DNA of 64,000 nucleotides from the NCBI RefSeq assembly GCF_000273375.1, contig NZ_CM001557.1, positions 1,270,016 through 1,334,015 of the forward strand, in the 5' to 3' direction. Below the pieces are notes generated by a model that saw only the letters and a program-made list of their open reading frames with translations, was not told where the DNA came from and searched no databases. This DNA is from Bartonella birtlesii IBS 325. Its GTDB lineage: Bacteria > Pseudomonadota > Alphaproteobacteria > Rhizobiales > Rhizobiaceae. The position numbers and the translations under genes were made by a program. This document shows positions 49,947 through 59,801 of this stretch, piece by piece. Each line of letters starts with the position of its first letter. The stretch's first letter is position 1.

Positions 49947-50286
49947 CTTATTGCCATCTGTTAAAATACTAATTCATTAACTTTTGTATTGTTAACTGGT
50001 TCCCAAGGCTATAAGCATTTGAGATATTATAGTTAACGAAGGCATGATGAATTAAAATTTTTTCTCTTTTATTTTTCTTAAGTGGCAAGATACGATTAGC
50101 CAAAATATCTTATCGTTAGATTTTATAAGATCTCTTAAATATATTAATCTCATTTTTTCTATTATTTTTATAAATATGTTTCGCTTTTGATATTTATGCA
50201 TCTATAAGAAAAACAGCTTTTAAACATCTTTTTTCAGCTGAACCCCGTTATTTTAATCTCTATCAATATCATCTATTTTTACTATA
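49947..50286. other. AT-rich intergenic region
   Basis: 340 bases upstream of the secreted/membrane cassette and downstream of the UbiH-type gene. It is AT-rich with no credible frame. The cassette promoter is expected at the left side. No terminator with a T-run was found for the UbiH-type gene. Confidence 0.5.
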
Positions 50287-51513
50287 TCAATGAAGGGCTG
50301 TAGGTAATTTTATTTGGAATATTTTCATAATTTCTTTGAAGCCGTAACCAGGATGCATTCCTTCTCGCATAAATAAATTACGTAATGGTGAACAATGACG
50401 TAATAATCCAAGTCCCATACTCCGCATAACATGAATAGGCAACATATTAGAAAGTAAAGAAAAATGGAGCATATGAACAAATCCACTCCGGATTAATATG
50501 TCAGATCGACGGTATTTATTATAATTTGCAACAATCATTTTAGGCTGAAAATCAGATATTTTTTTAGGTAAAATATCAATTAAAGTTTGCACATCACGAA
50601 ATCCTAAATTTAATCCCTGTGCTCCAATAGGAGGGAAAACATGGGCTGCTTCACCCACTAAAATCGTTTGATTAGCAGCAAAACAATGAGAGATAAGTCC
50701 TGAAAGTGGCCATGCTTGAATTGATGTCTCTAATGTTAATGTTCCAAGCATTGATTGCATTTGGTTTTCAATTACTTTTGCAATTTCTTTTTCTTCCATA
50801 TTTAATAATTCTTCAGCACGAGAGGGATGAGTGACCCATACGAGGCTAGATTTTTTTCCTAATAATGGAACCTGTGTAAATGGACCGTGTTCTGTATGAA
50901 ATTCAGTTGATGTATTTTGATGAGAAAGGTCGTGGGAAAAATTAAGAACAAGTGCTTTTTGTGGATAATTCCACCGTCTAGTTCTTATACCTGCGGCTTT
51001 TCGCGCTAGAGAATGGCGGCCATCAGCAGCAACAACAAGAGATGCTTGTATAATGCGACCATCTGCAAGAGCAATACATATATGATTGTTTTGCTGTTGA
51101 AAAAAAATCGCCGAAGAGGCAAGTCTCATAATATTAGGCATATGTGCAATAGAAGAAACTAAAGCATTATTCAATTCTACATTGGGGATATTATAACCAA
51201 AAGCCTCCTCATCAATTTCAGCAGAAGAAAAACTCACACTAGGAGCACGCACAATTCGAGATGTGATATCTATGATTCTAATGAAGGATAAAGCTGCAGC
51301 ATGCCTTTTAAGAATATTCCACATATTAAGTTTTTCAAGCGTACGTACTGCTGGCATCATAAGGGCAGTGGTTCGTAATTCATCAGCATGAGCAGGTGGA
51401 CCAATAAGATAAACAGAATAGCTCTTATGTGCAAGATAAAGCGCTGCTAACATACCGATCGGACCTGCACCAATAACAGCAATATCTTTATGACCGTTTT
51501 TTTTAAATGTCAC
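50287..51513 (-). CDS. UbiH/UbiF-family FAD-dependent hydroxylase
   Basis: Flavoprotein monooxygenase of the class that adds hydroxyl groups to the ubiquinone ring. The N-terminal FAD Rossmann motif is VIGAGPIGMLAAL (about 13-25). The DG motif appears as VVAADGRHSLARKAAGI (about 160-176), and the family GD-type motif is LVGEAAHVFPPIGAQGLNLG (about 287-306). Length 408 is normal. Which ring position it modifies cannot be told from sequence; in Rhizobiales one such enzyme may act at several. Ubiquinone is the electron acceptor of the complex I encoded upstream in this window. Confidence 0.88.
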   Translation of the reverse strand: MTFKKNGHKDIAVIGAGPIGMLAALYLAHKSYSVYLIGPPAHADELRTTALMMPAVRTLEKLNMWNILKRHAAALSFIRIIDITSRIVRAPSVSFSSAEIDEEAFGYNIPNVELNNALVSSIAHMPNIMRLASSAIFFQQQNNHICIALADGRIIQASLVVAADGRHSLARKAAGIRTRRWNYPQKALVLNFSHDLSHQNTSTEFHTEHGPFTQVPLLGKKSSLVWVTHPSRAEELLNMEEKEIAKVIENQMQSMLGTLTLETSIQAWPLSGLISHCFAANQTILVGEAAHVFPPIGAQGLNLGFRDVQTLIDILPKKISDFQPKMIVANYNKYRRSDILIRSGFVHMLHFSLLSNMLPIHVMRSMGLGLLRHCSPLRNLFMREGMHPGYGFKEIMKIFQIKLPTALH

Positions 51514-51693
51514 AATTACCTGAGCCTTTCTCCATTTATCACATATTTTAACATTTTCCAGATGAACAATCTCTTTTTATTATATGAAGCTATTCTATTA
51601 TAGTATGTAATAAATAATGCGATATAAAAAAGTAACCTTTTTATGATTTTTTTATAATGAAAATCATGCCATAGATAAATAACATATTGGTAT

Positions 51694-52506
51694 ATGAATA
51701 AAAATTTTAGAAATGAGGGTAAGAAAACTTTGAGACGTAAGCTAACAAAAAAAATCAAGAAAAATGCTGATCTCTTGCGCCACAAGAAAGTAACGATGCC
51801 ACAAGCAAAGGCTTTTTCTGTTCATTTACTAACAGCTTCTGGTTCATTTTTAGCCTTTCTTTCTCTTATATCAGCATCCCAAAAAGAATGGACAGCTATG
51901 TTTTGTTGGCTTGGCCTTGCACTTCTTGTTGATGGTATCGATGGACCAATTGCACGCAAGCTCGATGTTAAATATATACTTCCAACATGGTCTGGTGAGC
52001 TCTTGGATAATATTATTGATTATGTCACTTATGTCTTAATTCCGGCTTTTGCACTTTATCAAAGTGGTTTAATGAGTTCAGGATTGTCATTTGTATTGAG
52101 TGCTATCATTGTTATTTCATCAGCTATTTATTATGCAGATACTGGAATGAAAACCAAAGAAAATTTTTTTAAAGGATTTCCCGTAGTTTGGAATATGATG
52201 ATTTTTATGCTTTTTGTTATCAAACCAGGAGAGTGGATTATTTTTACTATAATTGCCTCATCAGCAATTATATCTTTTTTACCAATTTATTTCATTCATC
52301 CAGTAAGAGTTATTCGTTTGCGTAAACTTAATTTTCCAATTTTTCTCTTATGGTGTTCTTTTGCTGTTGTCGCATTTTTTTACAAACTAAATGCTCCACC
52401 TTGGGTTAAGATAGGGATTTCAATTACAGGAATTTATATATATTCTATTGGTGCTATCATGCAAATATTTCCCCAATTAGGAGCAAAAAATACAATAAAA
52501 AAATAA
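51694..52506 (+). CDS. pcs: phosphatidylcholine synthase
   Basis: Makes phosphatidylcholine directly from CDP-diacylglycerol and choline in the inner membrane, a pathway typical of host-associated alphaproteobacteria. The CDP-alcohol phosphotransferase motif DG-x2-AR-x8-G-x3-D-x3-D is met by residues near 88-112 (DGPIARKL, then SGELLDNIID). About seven hydrophobic helices follow. The frame from 51694 gives 270 residues with a very basic N-terminal 30. An ATG at 51796 would give 236, close to the usual 240, so the true start is uncertain. Confidence 0.9.
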   Translation: MNKNFRNEGKKTLRRKLTKKIKKNADLLRHKKVTMPQAKAFSVHLLTASGSFLAFLSLISASQKEWTAMFCWLGLALLVDGIDGPIARKLDVKYILPTWSGELLDNIIDYVTYVLIPAFALYQSGLMSSGLSFVLSAIIVISSAIYYADTGMKTKENFFKGFPVVWNMMIFMLFVIKPGEWIIFTIIASSAIISFLPIYFIHPVRVIRLRKLNFPIFLLWCSFAVVAFFYKLNAPPWVKIGISITGIYIYSIGAIMQIFPQLGAKNTIKK

Positions 52507-52533
52507 GGTTAAATATTTTAAAACGGGGATAAT

Positions 52534-53580
52534 ATGCAAATTGACTTTGGGGCAGGTGATGACATTTCTTTTACAAAGAAAGGGCGTGCTGGTATTATAA
52601 AGCTTACTCGTCCTTCAGCATTAAACGCTCTTAATGGTCGCATGGTTTTTGCTTTAAAAAAAGCACTCGCCACATGGGAAACAGATGATGATGTTTCTTG
52701 TGTCTTAGTTGAAGGAGAGGGACGTGCTTTTTGTGCCGGTGGAGATGTTGTGGAAATCTACCATATGGGAAAAAAAGCTTCTTCTTATCAATATTTTAGT
52801 GATGAATACCGTTTAAATGCTCATATTAAACGCTTTTCAAAACCCTATATTTCTTTCTTGAATGGCATTTGGATGGGAGGAGGGGTAGGTATTTCTCTAT
52901 ACGGTTCACATAGAGTTGTTACAGAAAATACACTTTTTGCTATGCCAGAAGGTGCTATTGGTTTTTTTCCAGATGTTGGGGCAAGCTTTTTTTTACCATC
53001 TCTGCCCAATCACTTTGGTATTTATCTTGCATTGACTGGTGCACACATAAAATGGGGAGATTGTTTAAACTTAAGGTTAGCAACACATGCGGTTCCTGAA
53101 ATTGAATTAGTATCCATTAGAAAAGCTATTATTGAGCGAGGAAATCCTAAATTAGCTTTAGATGAACGAGCAATTACAAAAGACTATGAAACAAATCATG
53201 AAATACGCTGTATTATCAACGCATGTTTTGGTACCTCTACGCTAGAGGAATGTCTTGAACTTCTTTATAAAAAGAGCAATGAAGGGATTTTATTTGCTAA
53301 AGAATGTTATGATATTTTGTTATCGCGTTCTCCTACAAGTTTAAAAGTCATCTGGAAACAAATGAAACAAAGTCCACCTAAAACTTTAGAAGAGTGTATG
53401 AAAATGGAAAATCGTATTGCACATCATATGATTAATTCGCATGACTTCTATGAAGGAATACGTGCAATGTTAATTGATAAGGATAAAACACCAAAATGGC
53501 AGCCAAATAAACTTTCAAATGTGACAGATGAAATGATAGATATTTACTTCCAACCTGTTGAAAAAGAATTATTATTTTGA
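52534..53580 (+). CDS. enoyl-CoA hydratase/isomerase family, 3-hydroxyisobutyryl-CoA hydrolase-like
   Basis: Crotonase-fold enzyme of 348 residues. The oxyanion-hole segments are visible: GRAFCAGGDVVEIY near 66-79, and NGIWMGGGVGIS followed by FAMPEGAIGFFPDVGASFFL near 110-155. The length and the PEGAIGFFPDVGASFFL block fit 3-hydroxyisobutyryl-CoA hydrolases of valine breakdown more than plain enoyl-CoA hydratases. GGGGATAAT precedes the ATG. The following gene starts within its stop codon, so the two are coupled. Substrate is inferred from family only. Confidence 0.82.
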   Translation: MQIDFGAGDDISFTKKGRAGIIKLTRPSALNALNGRMVFALKKALATWETDDDVSCVLVEGEGRAFCAGGDVVEIYHMGKKASSYQYFSDEYRLNAHIKRFSKPYISFLNGIWMGGGVGISLYGSHRVVTENTLFAMPEGAIGFFPDVGASFFLPSLPNHFGIYLALTGAHIKWGDCLNLRLATHAVPEIELVSIRKAIIERGNPKLALDERAITKDYETNHEIRCIINACFGTSTLEECLELLYKKSNEGILFAKECYDILLSRSPTSLKVIWKQMKQSPPKTLEECMKMENRIAHHMINSHDFYEGIRAMLIDKDKTPKWQPNKLSNVTDEMIDIYFQPVEKELLF

Positions 53581-53978
53581 AAAACAATCTTCAAAAACAA
53601 ATTTCAAAAATCAATTTAATTTACAAATGTTATTTACGATTTTTAGCGTTTATTTGCTTAGGTCTAAGTATTATTTACTGGATACGTCTTGTTGGCATAT
53701 TGCCTGGTGTTTTGTGGCGTTTTGATCTTATGCCATGGCATTGGCAGTTTGCATCAGCTACGTTGGCTATTGTTTATCCTATCGCCCTGATCGGCCTCTG
53801 GATGTATTCGCTATGGGGAATTGTTTTATGGTGCATTGCAGTATTTGCGGAAACATTAACGATGTATTATTTCGACTCTATTGGTCAACTTTTTTTACCA
53901 TTATTTCATGCAATACTATTTTTAATTTTCATAGTACTACGAATTATAATGATTTTTTTAAAAAAGAAATCATATTAA
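53577..53978 (+). CDS. DUF6163-like integral membrane protein
   Basis: A 133-residue hydrophobic protein with about four transmembrane helices (20-42, 58-80, 82-100, 104-128). The segment IRLVGILPGVLWRFDLMPWHWQ (about 33-54) is the recognisable core of a Rhizobiales membrane family I know as DUF6163. The start is TTG at 53577, overlapping the TGA of the preceding gene. The function is unknown. Coupling to a crotonase-family enzyme may be only positional. Confidence 0.7.
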   Translation: MKNNLQKQISKINLIYKCYLRFLAFICLGLSIIYWIRLVGILPGVLWRFDLMPWHWQFASATLAIVYPIALIGLWMYSLWGIVLWCIAVFAETLTMYYFDSIGQLFLPLFHAILFLIFIVLRIIMIFLKKKSY

Positions 53979-54012
53979 AGAAAAATAAAAAGACTATCAA
54001 AATTGAAATTTT

Positions 54013-54033
54013 CGGGCCAGAATGGCTGGCCCG
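54013..54033 (+). terminator. possible terminator after the DUF6163-like gene
   Basis: A perfect 8-bp GC-rich stem (CGGGCCAG at 54013-54020, complement at 54026-54033, loop AATGG) lies 35 bases after the gene. The following bases (ATCGTTAATTTT) are only weakly T-rich. A terminator is the likeliest role. Confidence 0.5.
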
Positions 54034-54066
54034 ATCGTTAATTTTAAAAAGAGCCACAAAATTTTC

Positions 54067-54192
54067 TTAAGAAAACGGTACCCACCATAAATCCCAAGGA
54101 CTAGTAGCTTTTGTTGAAAATATCCATAGTAATGATGCTATCATTCCCCAAAATGCTGGTATCATATTAATATATCCTTCAAAAAGTTCCAT
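54067..54192 (-). CDS. possible 41-residue membrane miniprotein
   Basis: On the minus strand ATG 54192 opens a 41-codon frame to TAA 54067-54069. The peptide begins MELFEGYINMIPAFWG, has one hydrophobic helix (about 10-26, IPAFWGMIASLLWIF) and ends in a tryptophan-rich PWDLWWVPFS. The six tryptophans and a clean single helix are unlikely by chance in AT-rich spacer DNA. The ribosome binding site is weak. Unknown family; protein or coincidence is unresolved. Confidence 0.35.
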   Translation of the reverse strand: MELFEGYINMIPAFWGMIASLLWIFSTKATSPWDLWWVPFS

Positions 54193-54331
54193 AATATATA
54201 TTATGCGACAAAAAGATCACAAATATATGAATCCTACTTTAGACATATTTGCCATATTTATGGCGCACATTCCCATGTTTAGTCAAAATTATGGCAAAAG
54301 TTTGTTAAAGCACTTATCTATTTGAATAATA

Positions 54332-54367
54332 TAAAAAACTGGCTTTAAGTAATTCTACTTAAAGCCA
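54332..54367 (-). terminator. intrinsic terminator of the lipoprotein gene
   Basis: A perfect 12-bp stem (54340-54351 with 54356-54367, loop ATTC) is followed on the minus strand by GTTTTTTAT. It lies 29 bases past the stop of the minus-strand lipoprotein gene, the right place and direction for its terminator. Confidence 0.88.
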
Positions 54368-54395
54368 AAAAAAATCTAATAATTAAATAAAAAAG

Positions 54396-54755
54396 TTACT
54401 GTGGTAATTGACAACGTTTTATACGTGCAAGATCACTCAAAACAGCATTACGGTTATTTAAAGCTGAAATTTCATTGCTTTCATGTGATTTTACATCCAT
54501 AAAAAATAAAGCAGGTAAAAATACAACACCTGCTGCCGCTAAAGCTACGTTTTTGTTTCTTGCTTTATGGCGCTCTGCCATTGTATCATTAATCTGGCGT
54601 TTATTAGCGTAAAATTCTCGTTGAATATCGGCACAACTCATTGTTCCATCATGTAATGTTGTAACAGAAATATTTTTTTCTGAGCGTCCTCCACATGCTG
54701 ACAAAGAAATTGCCAAAATCACAGTACATATTCCCCATTTTAAATATTTATACAT
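54396..54755 (-). CDS. small putative lipoprotein
   Basis: From ATG 54755 (119 residues) the protein has a lipoprotein signal peptide, MYKYLKWGICTVILAISLSACGG, with the lipobox LSAC. The open frame extends to 54788, adding eleven residues that do not fit a signal. The mature part has MSCADIQREFYANKRQINDTMAERHKARNKN, a hydrophobic stretch (about 79-97, NVALAAAGVVFLPALFFM) and a C-terminal cysteine. Similar proteins occur as small inner- or outer-membrane lipoproteins in Rhizobiales. No function can be assigned. Confidence 0.7.
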   Translation of the reverse strand: MYKYLKWGICTVILAISLSACGGRSEKNISVTTLHDGTMSCADIQREFYANKRQINDTMAERHKARNKNVALAAAGVVFLPALFFMDVKSHESNEISALNNRNAVLSDLARIKRCQLPQ

Positions 54756-54842
54756 AAAAAAACCTTTATTTAGACATAAAAACCTCATTATTACTGCAAA
54801 AAGAGTATAAAGAAAAGATAAGAATTTTAGAGAAGTTTTTAG

Positions 54843-55679
54843 TCAACAAAAAATATTTGATTGTGAAACTTGTACATCTGTTTCAAAAATAAGTCCTTGA
54901 TATGCAGGCTTAACATGTGGTGGAACATAATTTACTACTTTATTGTAATCAAGAGATCTATCCATATGTGTAAGGATTGCTTGTTTTGGCTGTAAATATT
55001 TTATCCATTGTAATGCTTGATCAACGGAAAAATGGCTTGGATGCTTTTCAAATTGCAGTGCTTCAATAATGAGAACATCCAAATTCATAAGTTTTGGTAA
55101 TGTTTTTTCAGGAAATTTACTCACATCTGTACAGTAAGCAACATTACCAATACGAAAACCTAAAGAATGAATATTACCGTGACATTGTAAATGTGTATTG
55201 ACAGTTATTGCTCCACCCTGCCCTTGAATGACGAATTGACTATCCTCATTGATGAGATGTGCTTTTAAAATAGGTGAATAAGAGGAACCTTTTGGCGTTT
55301 GAAAACAATATCCGAAAGCACTTTTTAAATGCTTTAACGTGAATATATCCGCATAGATATCAATTAAACATTTTTGTGCAAGCGCATAACTGCGTAAATC
55401 ATCAATACCGTGAATATGATCTGCATGAGAATGCGTATAAAGTGCAGCATCAAGATGGTTTACGTGAGCATTGATCATTTGTGATCTAAAATCTGGACCA
55501 GTGTCAATAACCACTGTTGTTTTTTTTTCTGATGGTTTAATGCGTTCAATTAACAAAGAGCTTCTGTAGCGTTCATTTTTAGGATTGTTTGGATCACAAG
55601 CTCCCCAGTCACCATTAGGGCGAGGAACTCCTGGAGAAGGACCACAGCCTAATATTGTGAATCGGTATCGATCAGACAT
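54843..55679 (-). CDS. MBL-fold metal-dependent hydrolase (PhnP-like)
   Basis: Metallo-beta-lactamase-fold phosphodiesterase of the PhnP-like group. ATG 55679 (278 residues) lies eleven bases past the tatD stop with AAAAGG just before it; the frame reaches 55721 inside tatD. The start FTILGCGPSPGVPRP, the metal motif HSHADH at 83-88 followed by GIDDLR, and the later CHGNIHSLGFRIGN and LTHMD (second His region) support the call. In Rhizobiales this gene regularly follows metG-tatD. The natural substrate is unknown, perhaps a cyclic phosphodiester. Confidence 0.85.
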   Translation of the reverse strand: MSDRYRFTILGCGPSPGVPRPNGDWGACDPNNPKNERYRSSLLIERIKPSEKKTTVVIDTGPDFRSQMINAHVNHLDAALYTHSHADHIHGIDDLRSYALAQKCLIDIYADIFTLKHLKSAFGYCFQTPKGSSYSPILKAHLINEDSQFVIQGQGGAITVNTHLQCHGNIHSLGFRIGNVAYCTDVSKFPEKTLPKLMNLDVLIIEALQFEKHPSHFSVDQALQWIKYLQPKQAILTHMDRSLDYNKVVNYVPPHVKPAYQGLIFETDVQVSQSNIFC

Positions 55680-55689
55680 ACCTTTTGCC

Positions 55690-56463
55690 TTATTCCATTT
55701 TGCTAAACAAACGAAAAGCATTACGCGTTGTAATTTGAGTGACCTCTTCCATGCTTAAACCAATCGTTTCAGCCAAGATAGCTGCTGTATAGCACACAAA
55801 AGATGGCTCATTTGTTTTTCCTCGATGAGGTACAGGGGCTAAAAATGGCGCATCTGTTTCTACTAATAGATGCTCATGAGGTACAATTTTTGCTATCTCA
55901 CGAATTTCAAATGCATTTTTAAAAGTCAAAATCCCTGAAAAAGAAATATAACCACCAAGTTCAATGCCAGCACGAGCAAGTCTTATCCCAGATGAATAAC
56001 AATGAAGTACAAATGGAAAAGCACCTTCTTTTATTTGCTCACATAATATTTTTTCCATATCTGAATCAGCATTGCGTGAATGTATGACAAGAGGGAGCTG
56101 TGTTTCTCGAGACGCAATAATATGTTCTTGAAAAACCTTTTTTTGTTCTGCTGGTGAAGAATAATCATAATGATAATCAAAGCCGACCTCCCCAAAGGCA
56201 ACAACTTTAGGATGCTTTGAGAGGTGAATAAGCTCTTTAGCTGTAATATTTTGTTCTTCATGAGCATGATTGGGATGCGTACCAACGGAACAAAATACTT
56301 GGTCATAGGCTTGTGCAATTGCTAAAAGCTTATCTAATTTACGAACATACGTAGAAATTGTTATCATACGTTCAACATCAACATCTAAAGCACGTTGGAT
56401 TACACCATCCAAATCTTGTGAAAAATCTTCAAAATCAAGATGGCAATGTGTATCAATCAGCAT
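55690..56463 (-). CDS. tatD: TatD-family DNase
   Basis: Metal-dependent hydrolase of the TatD family (3'-5' exonuclease / deoxyribonuclease). The 257 residues begin LIDTHCHLDF, giving the metal histidines His6 and His8, continue with FGEVGFDYH (about 90-98), and have LVIHSR, LHCYSSG and the closing ETDAPFLAP-PHRGKTNEPS (about 205-225). It overlaps the metG stop by 11 bases and lies in the string tmk-holB-metG-tatD-MBL. Confidence 0.92.
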   Translation of the reverse strand: MLIDTHCHLDFEDFSQDLDGVIQRALDVDVERMITISTYVRKLDKLLAIAQAYDQVFCSVGTHPNHAHEEQNITAKELIHLSKHPKVVAFGEVGFDYHYDYSSPAEQKKVFQEHIIASRETQLPLVIHSRNADSDMEKILCEQIKEGAFPFVLHCYSSGIRLARAGIELGGYISFSGILTFKNAFEIREIAKIVPHEHLLVETDAPFLAPVPHRGKTNEPSFVCYTAAILAETIGLSMEEVTQITTRNAFRLFSKME

Positions 56464-58013
56464 AATTTATCTCATTTTTCTTTAAGACATAACGAGGAAA
56501 GATTGGTTCCGGAGGCGGAAGATCAAGACTTTCTTGAATTTTTTCATGGCTTATATGGTACAATAACCTCTTGTCTTCAGCAATCGCAAGGCTATCGAGA
56601 AGCTTGGTTGCTGATTGTGGTATGAAAGGTAAGAGCATAATTCCTATGCGCCGTAAAATTTCTACAGTTATGTACAGAACTGTGGAAAATCTTTCTGGAT
56701 TGTTTTTTCGTAAGCTCCAAGGTTGTTCGTTAGCAAAATAGCGATTAGCATCGGCTATGAGTGAAAAAATAGCTGAAAGTGCTAAATGTATTCCATGAGA
56801 AGACATGGCTTGGCGCATAAGTGAAAGCGTTTGAAGAGATTGCTCTAAAAGCTGTTCATCTTGGACTAAAAATGTTGCCGGTTGGGGAATTTTTGCACGA
56901 CAATTTTTGGCAATCATAGATAAAGAGCGCTGTGCTAAATTTCCAAGATCATTAGCAAGATCTGCATTAATACGATTCACAAAACCATCATGACTATAAC
57001 TACCATCTTGTCCAAATGGCACTTCACGAAGTAAAAAATAACGAAACTGATCAAGACCATAATGATCAATCATTTCAAAAGGATCAACAACATTTCCAAT
57101 GGATTTTGACATTTTTGCCCCGCGATTGAGTAAAAAACCATGCGCAAAAACATGCTTAGGCAATTCAATGCCAGCAGACATTAAAAATGCTGGCCAATAG
57201 ACTCCATGAAAACGAAGAATATCTTTACCAATAATATGTATATTTGCAGGCCAAAAATCACGTTTATTTGAATTTTTATCAAAAAAACCAATAGCTGATA
57301 GATAGTTTGTAAGCGCATCGACCCAAACATACATCACATGCTTTGAATTATTTGGAACAGCGATACCCCAACTAAAATTTGCTCGCGAAATAGAAATATC
57401 TTTTAAACCTGATTTGATAAAACTGATGACTTCGTTACGCCGCTCAATGGGAGAAACAAAATCAGGATTTTTTTTATAATGTTCAAGAAGAACTTTTTCA
57501 TAACGTGAAAGCTTAAAGAAATAACTTTCCTCTTCATTCCATTCAACAGGAGAGCCTAACTCTTTTTCGCGGCGAATATTGTCTTCTCCAACTTCAGTAT
57601 CTTCCTCTTCATAATATGCTTCTTGGCGAACCGAATACCAACCAGTATAACGACCAAGATAAATATCGACCATTCGCTTCCATTCTCTTCCAAATTTCTT
57701 GACAGGCTTTATAGTGGCGCTCTTCTGTTGTGCGGATAAAATCATCATTAGAACAATTTAAAACTGCAAGCATTTTTTTAAATACAGCGCTATTACGATC
57801 TGCAAGTTGCTGAGCTGTCATGTTCAACGCTGCTGCTGTTTGTTGCATCTTTAAACCGTGCTCATCCGTACCAGAAAGAAAAAATACATTTTTCCCATCT
57901 AATCGTTGAAAACGGGCCAAAACATCGCTTGTAATCGCACTATAGGCATGCCCAATATGTGGAGTGCCATTAGGATAAAAAATTGGAGTTGTTATGTAAT
58001 ATGTGTCACGCAT
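56453..58013 (-). pseudogene. metG: methionyl-tRNA synthetase, frame-broken
   Basis: Class I synthetase charging tRNA-Met, essential. ATG 58013 gives [26 protein letters not shown] with the HIGH motif (PHIGHAY). The frame breaks near 57668-57669, after [10 protein letters not shown]. One extra base there makes the zero frame read nonsense, while the next frame continues with [19 protein letters not shown], the KMSKS motif in GAKMSKSIGN and a normal C-terminus to 56453. Removing one base restores about 519 residues. As no cell lives without MetG, a sequencing error is more likely than true loss, unless a second copy exists. Confidence 0.88.
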
Positions 58014-58087
58014 GTCATACTCATTGTGAAATGCAATAAAAAATACACTGACATAACGTCTGTTAATCACATTGTCACGGAAAAAAC

Positions 58088-59131
58088 TCACCCATTGTGA
58101 ATGATCTTATGGACTTTTAAAAGCAAATTAATAATAAACTGCTTCTTATCAAGATTAAATAATTGCATTTCTCCTATCTCTTGATCGATCTCCTGCCACG
58201 CTTGCGCACATTTCTTTGAGAGAGCAACCTCTTCTCTTTCAGCAAATAGGATAGCTTTTTTTTGAATTTTATCAAGAATTTCATCACAAAATTGTTGAAA
58301 CTGGAGCATAGAAGAAAGAGATGAAAGTGTTTGTGCAAGAGCGTGTACAACAGAAAGATTACAAACAGACTGCTCTAAAAGAGTATCAATGGTTTTAATA
58401 ATTTCAAAACCACCATGGCACATAAGTAAAGCAGCTTTTCGAGGACTTCCTTTGGATTTCTTAATAATCATTTCAATAGTTTCTTCATCAGGTAAATCCT
58501 GATTTGAAAAAATATGTCTAATGACTTTTTTCATCTCATTATCATATAATGGCCGCAAGGAAATCTGTTGACATCGTGAACGAATTGTTGAGAGTAACTT
58601 TCCCGAAGAGTGCGTAATAATGATGAATAAAGTCTTTGTAGGAGGTTCTTCAAGCATTTTAAGAATTGCATTAGCCGAGCTTCTATTCATATCTTCTGCA
58701 GGATCAATAATAACAATACGCCATCCATTATCTTGCGATGTTTGGTTTAAAAAATGCATCACATCGCGGATATCGTCAATAAGTATACCTGTTTTGAATT
58801 TTCGTGTTTTAAAATCAAAACGTCGTGAAATATGCAACAGACCAGGATGACAGCCTTGCATAATTTTGTGCCATGTAATAGAGTTACGCTCCGGTTGAAA
58901 AAAATGACCCCTTTGAGAGCTTAAAATATTCCAAGCGAGATGAAATGCCAATGTAGCCTTTCCAATTCCATGTTTCCCTTCAAATAATAAGGCATGATGT
59001 AAACGCCCTTCTTCAAGCATATGCGCAAAAAAACGACGAGCATCCTCATGGCCAAAGATCACATTATTCTGTGAAGGTGATAAAACCGTATCAATATCAT
59101 CATATTTATGTAGAATATTTACATCACTCAT
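58088..59131 (-). CDS. holB: DNA polymerase III delta' subunit
   Basis: Clamp-loader subunit that helps load the beta clamp on DNA. The 347 residues begin the AAA+ fold near [15 protein letters not shown]-loop-like [17 protein letters not shown] is at 52-68, and the switch region appears as [27 protein letters not shown]. The SRC-type motif [16 protein letters not shown] is also present. It overlaps tmk by eight bases, the classical tmk-holB pair of bacterial genomes. Confidence 0.93.
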   Translation of the reverse strand: MSDVNILHKYDDIDTVLSPSQNNVIFGHEDARRFFAHMLEEGRLHHALLFEGKHGIGKATLAFHLAWNILSSQRGHFFQPERNSITWHKIMQGCHPGLLHISRRFDFKTRKFKTGILIDDIRDVMHFLNQTSQDNGWRIVIIDPAEDMNRSSANAILKMLEEPPTKTLFIIITHSSGKLLSTIRSRCQQISLRPLYDNEMKKVIRHIFSNQDLPDEETIEMIIKKSKGSPRKAALLMCHGGFEIIKTIDTLLEQSVCNLSVVHALAQTLSSLSSMLQFQQFCDEILDKIQKKAILFAEREEVALSKKCAQAWQEIDQEIGEMQLFNLDKKQFIINLLLKVHKIIHNG

Positions 59132-59771
59132 AGGGTTGATCCAACAATAGTTGATGACAAATATCTTTTATTTTTTGTGCAATGATTTCTACTGCAGCTG
59201 TAGCATCAATCACTTGGAACCTACCAGGCTCCTGTTTTGCTAATTGCAAAAAAGCTTGGCGCCTTTGCTCTTGAATCTTTAAATTATCTTTCTCAAAATA
59301 ATCAATTGTTTCTGTTTTTTTTCTTCGTACTTTTGCGCGTTCCATACCATATGTTGCTGGTATATCTAATAAAAATGTCAGATGAGGTATTATCTCATTG
59401 AGAGCAATAGATTCTAAAATAGTAAGAATAGAAGAATCCACTGCATCATTAAGTCCTTGATAAACTCGTGTAGAATCAATAAAGCGATCACATAAAACAA
59501 CTTTGCCTTTTTGTAACGCTGGTATAATAATTTCGCTAACATGGTCAGCACGTGCAGCTGTAAATAAGACCGCTTCAACTAACGACCCATATTGTTGTGC
59601 TTGACCTGATAACAAAATATAGCGTATTGCCTCAGCCCCTTCTGTTCCACCGGGTTCTCGCGTTGTAATAACATCGTAGCCTTTGCAAGAGAGATATTGG
59701 TTAAGCAAAGAAATTTGTGTTGTTTTTCCTGCTCCCTCCCCTCCTTCAAACGTAATAAAATAACCTGACAC
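59124..59771 (-). CDS. tmk: thymidylate kinase
   Basis: Phosphorylates dTMP to dTDP in dTTP synthesis. The P-loop FEGGEGAGKTTQ is at 8-19, the substrate motif TREPGGTEGAEAIR at 37-50, and VLCDRFIDSTRVYQG near 90-104 carries the conserved DR pair. The LID region follows. Length 215 is normal. Its stop overlaps the holB start, so the two are coupled. Confidence 0.95.
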   Translation of the reverse strand: MSGYFITFEGGEGAGKTTQISLLNQYLSCKGYDVITTREPGGTEGAEAIRYILLSGQAQQYGSLVEAVLFTAARADHVSEIIIPALQKGKVVLCDRFIDSTRVYQGLNDAVDSSILTILESIALNEIIPHLTFLLDIPATYGMERAKVRRKKTETIDYFEKDNLKIQEQRRQAFLQLAKQEPGRFQVIDATAAVEIIAQKIKDICHQLLLDQPYE

Positions 59772-59801
59772 GTATAAACCTCAACCCTTATTGAGCACAC
59801 A

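Noticed and set aside
51516..51785. 89-codon minus-strand frame between the UbiH-type gene and pcs
   Set aside because: It overlaps the pcs 5' end antisense, and its Phe/Lys/Tyr-rich content is that of random AT-rich DNA.
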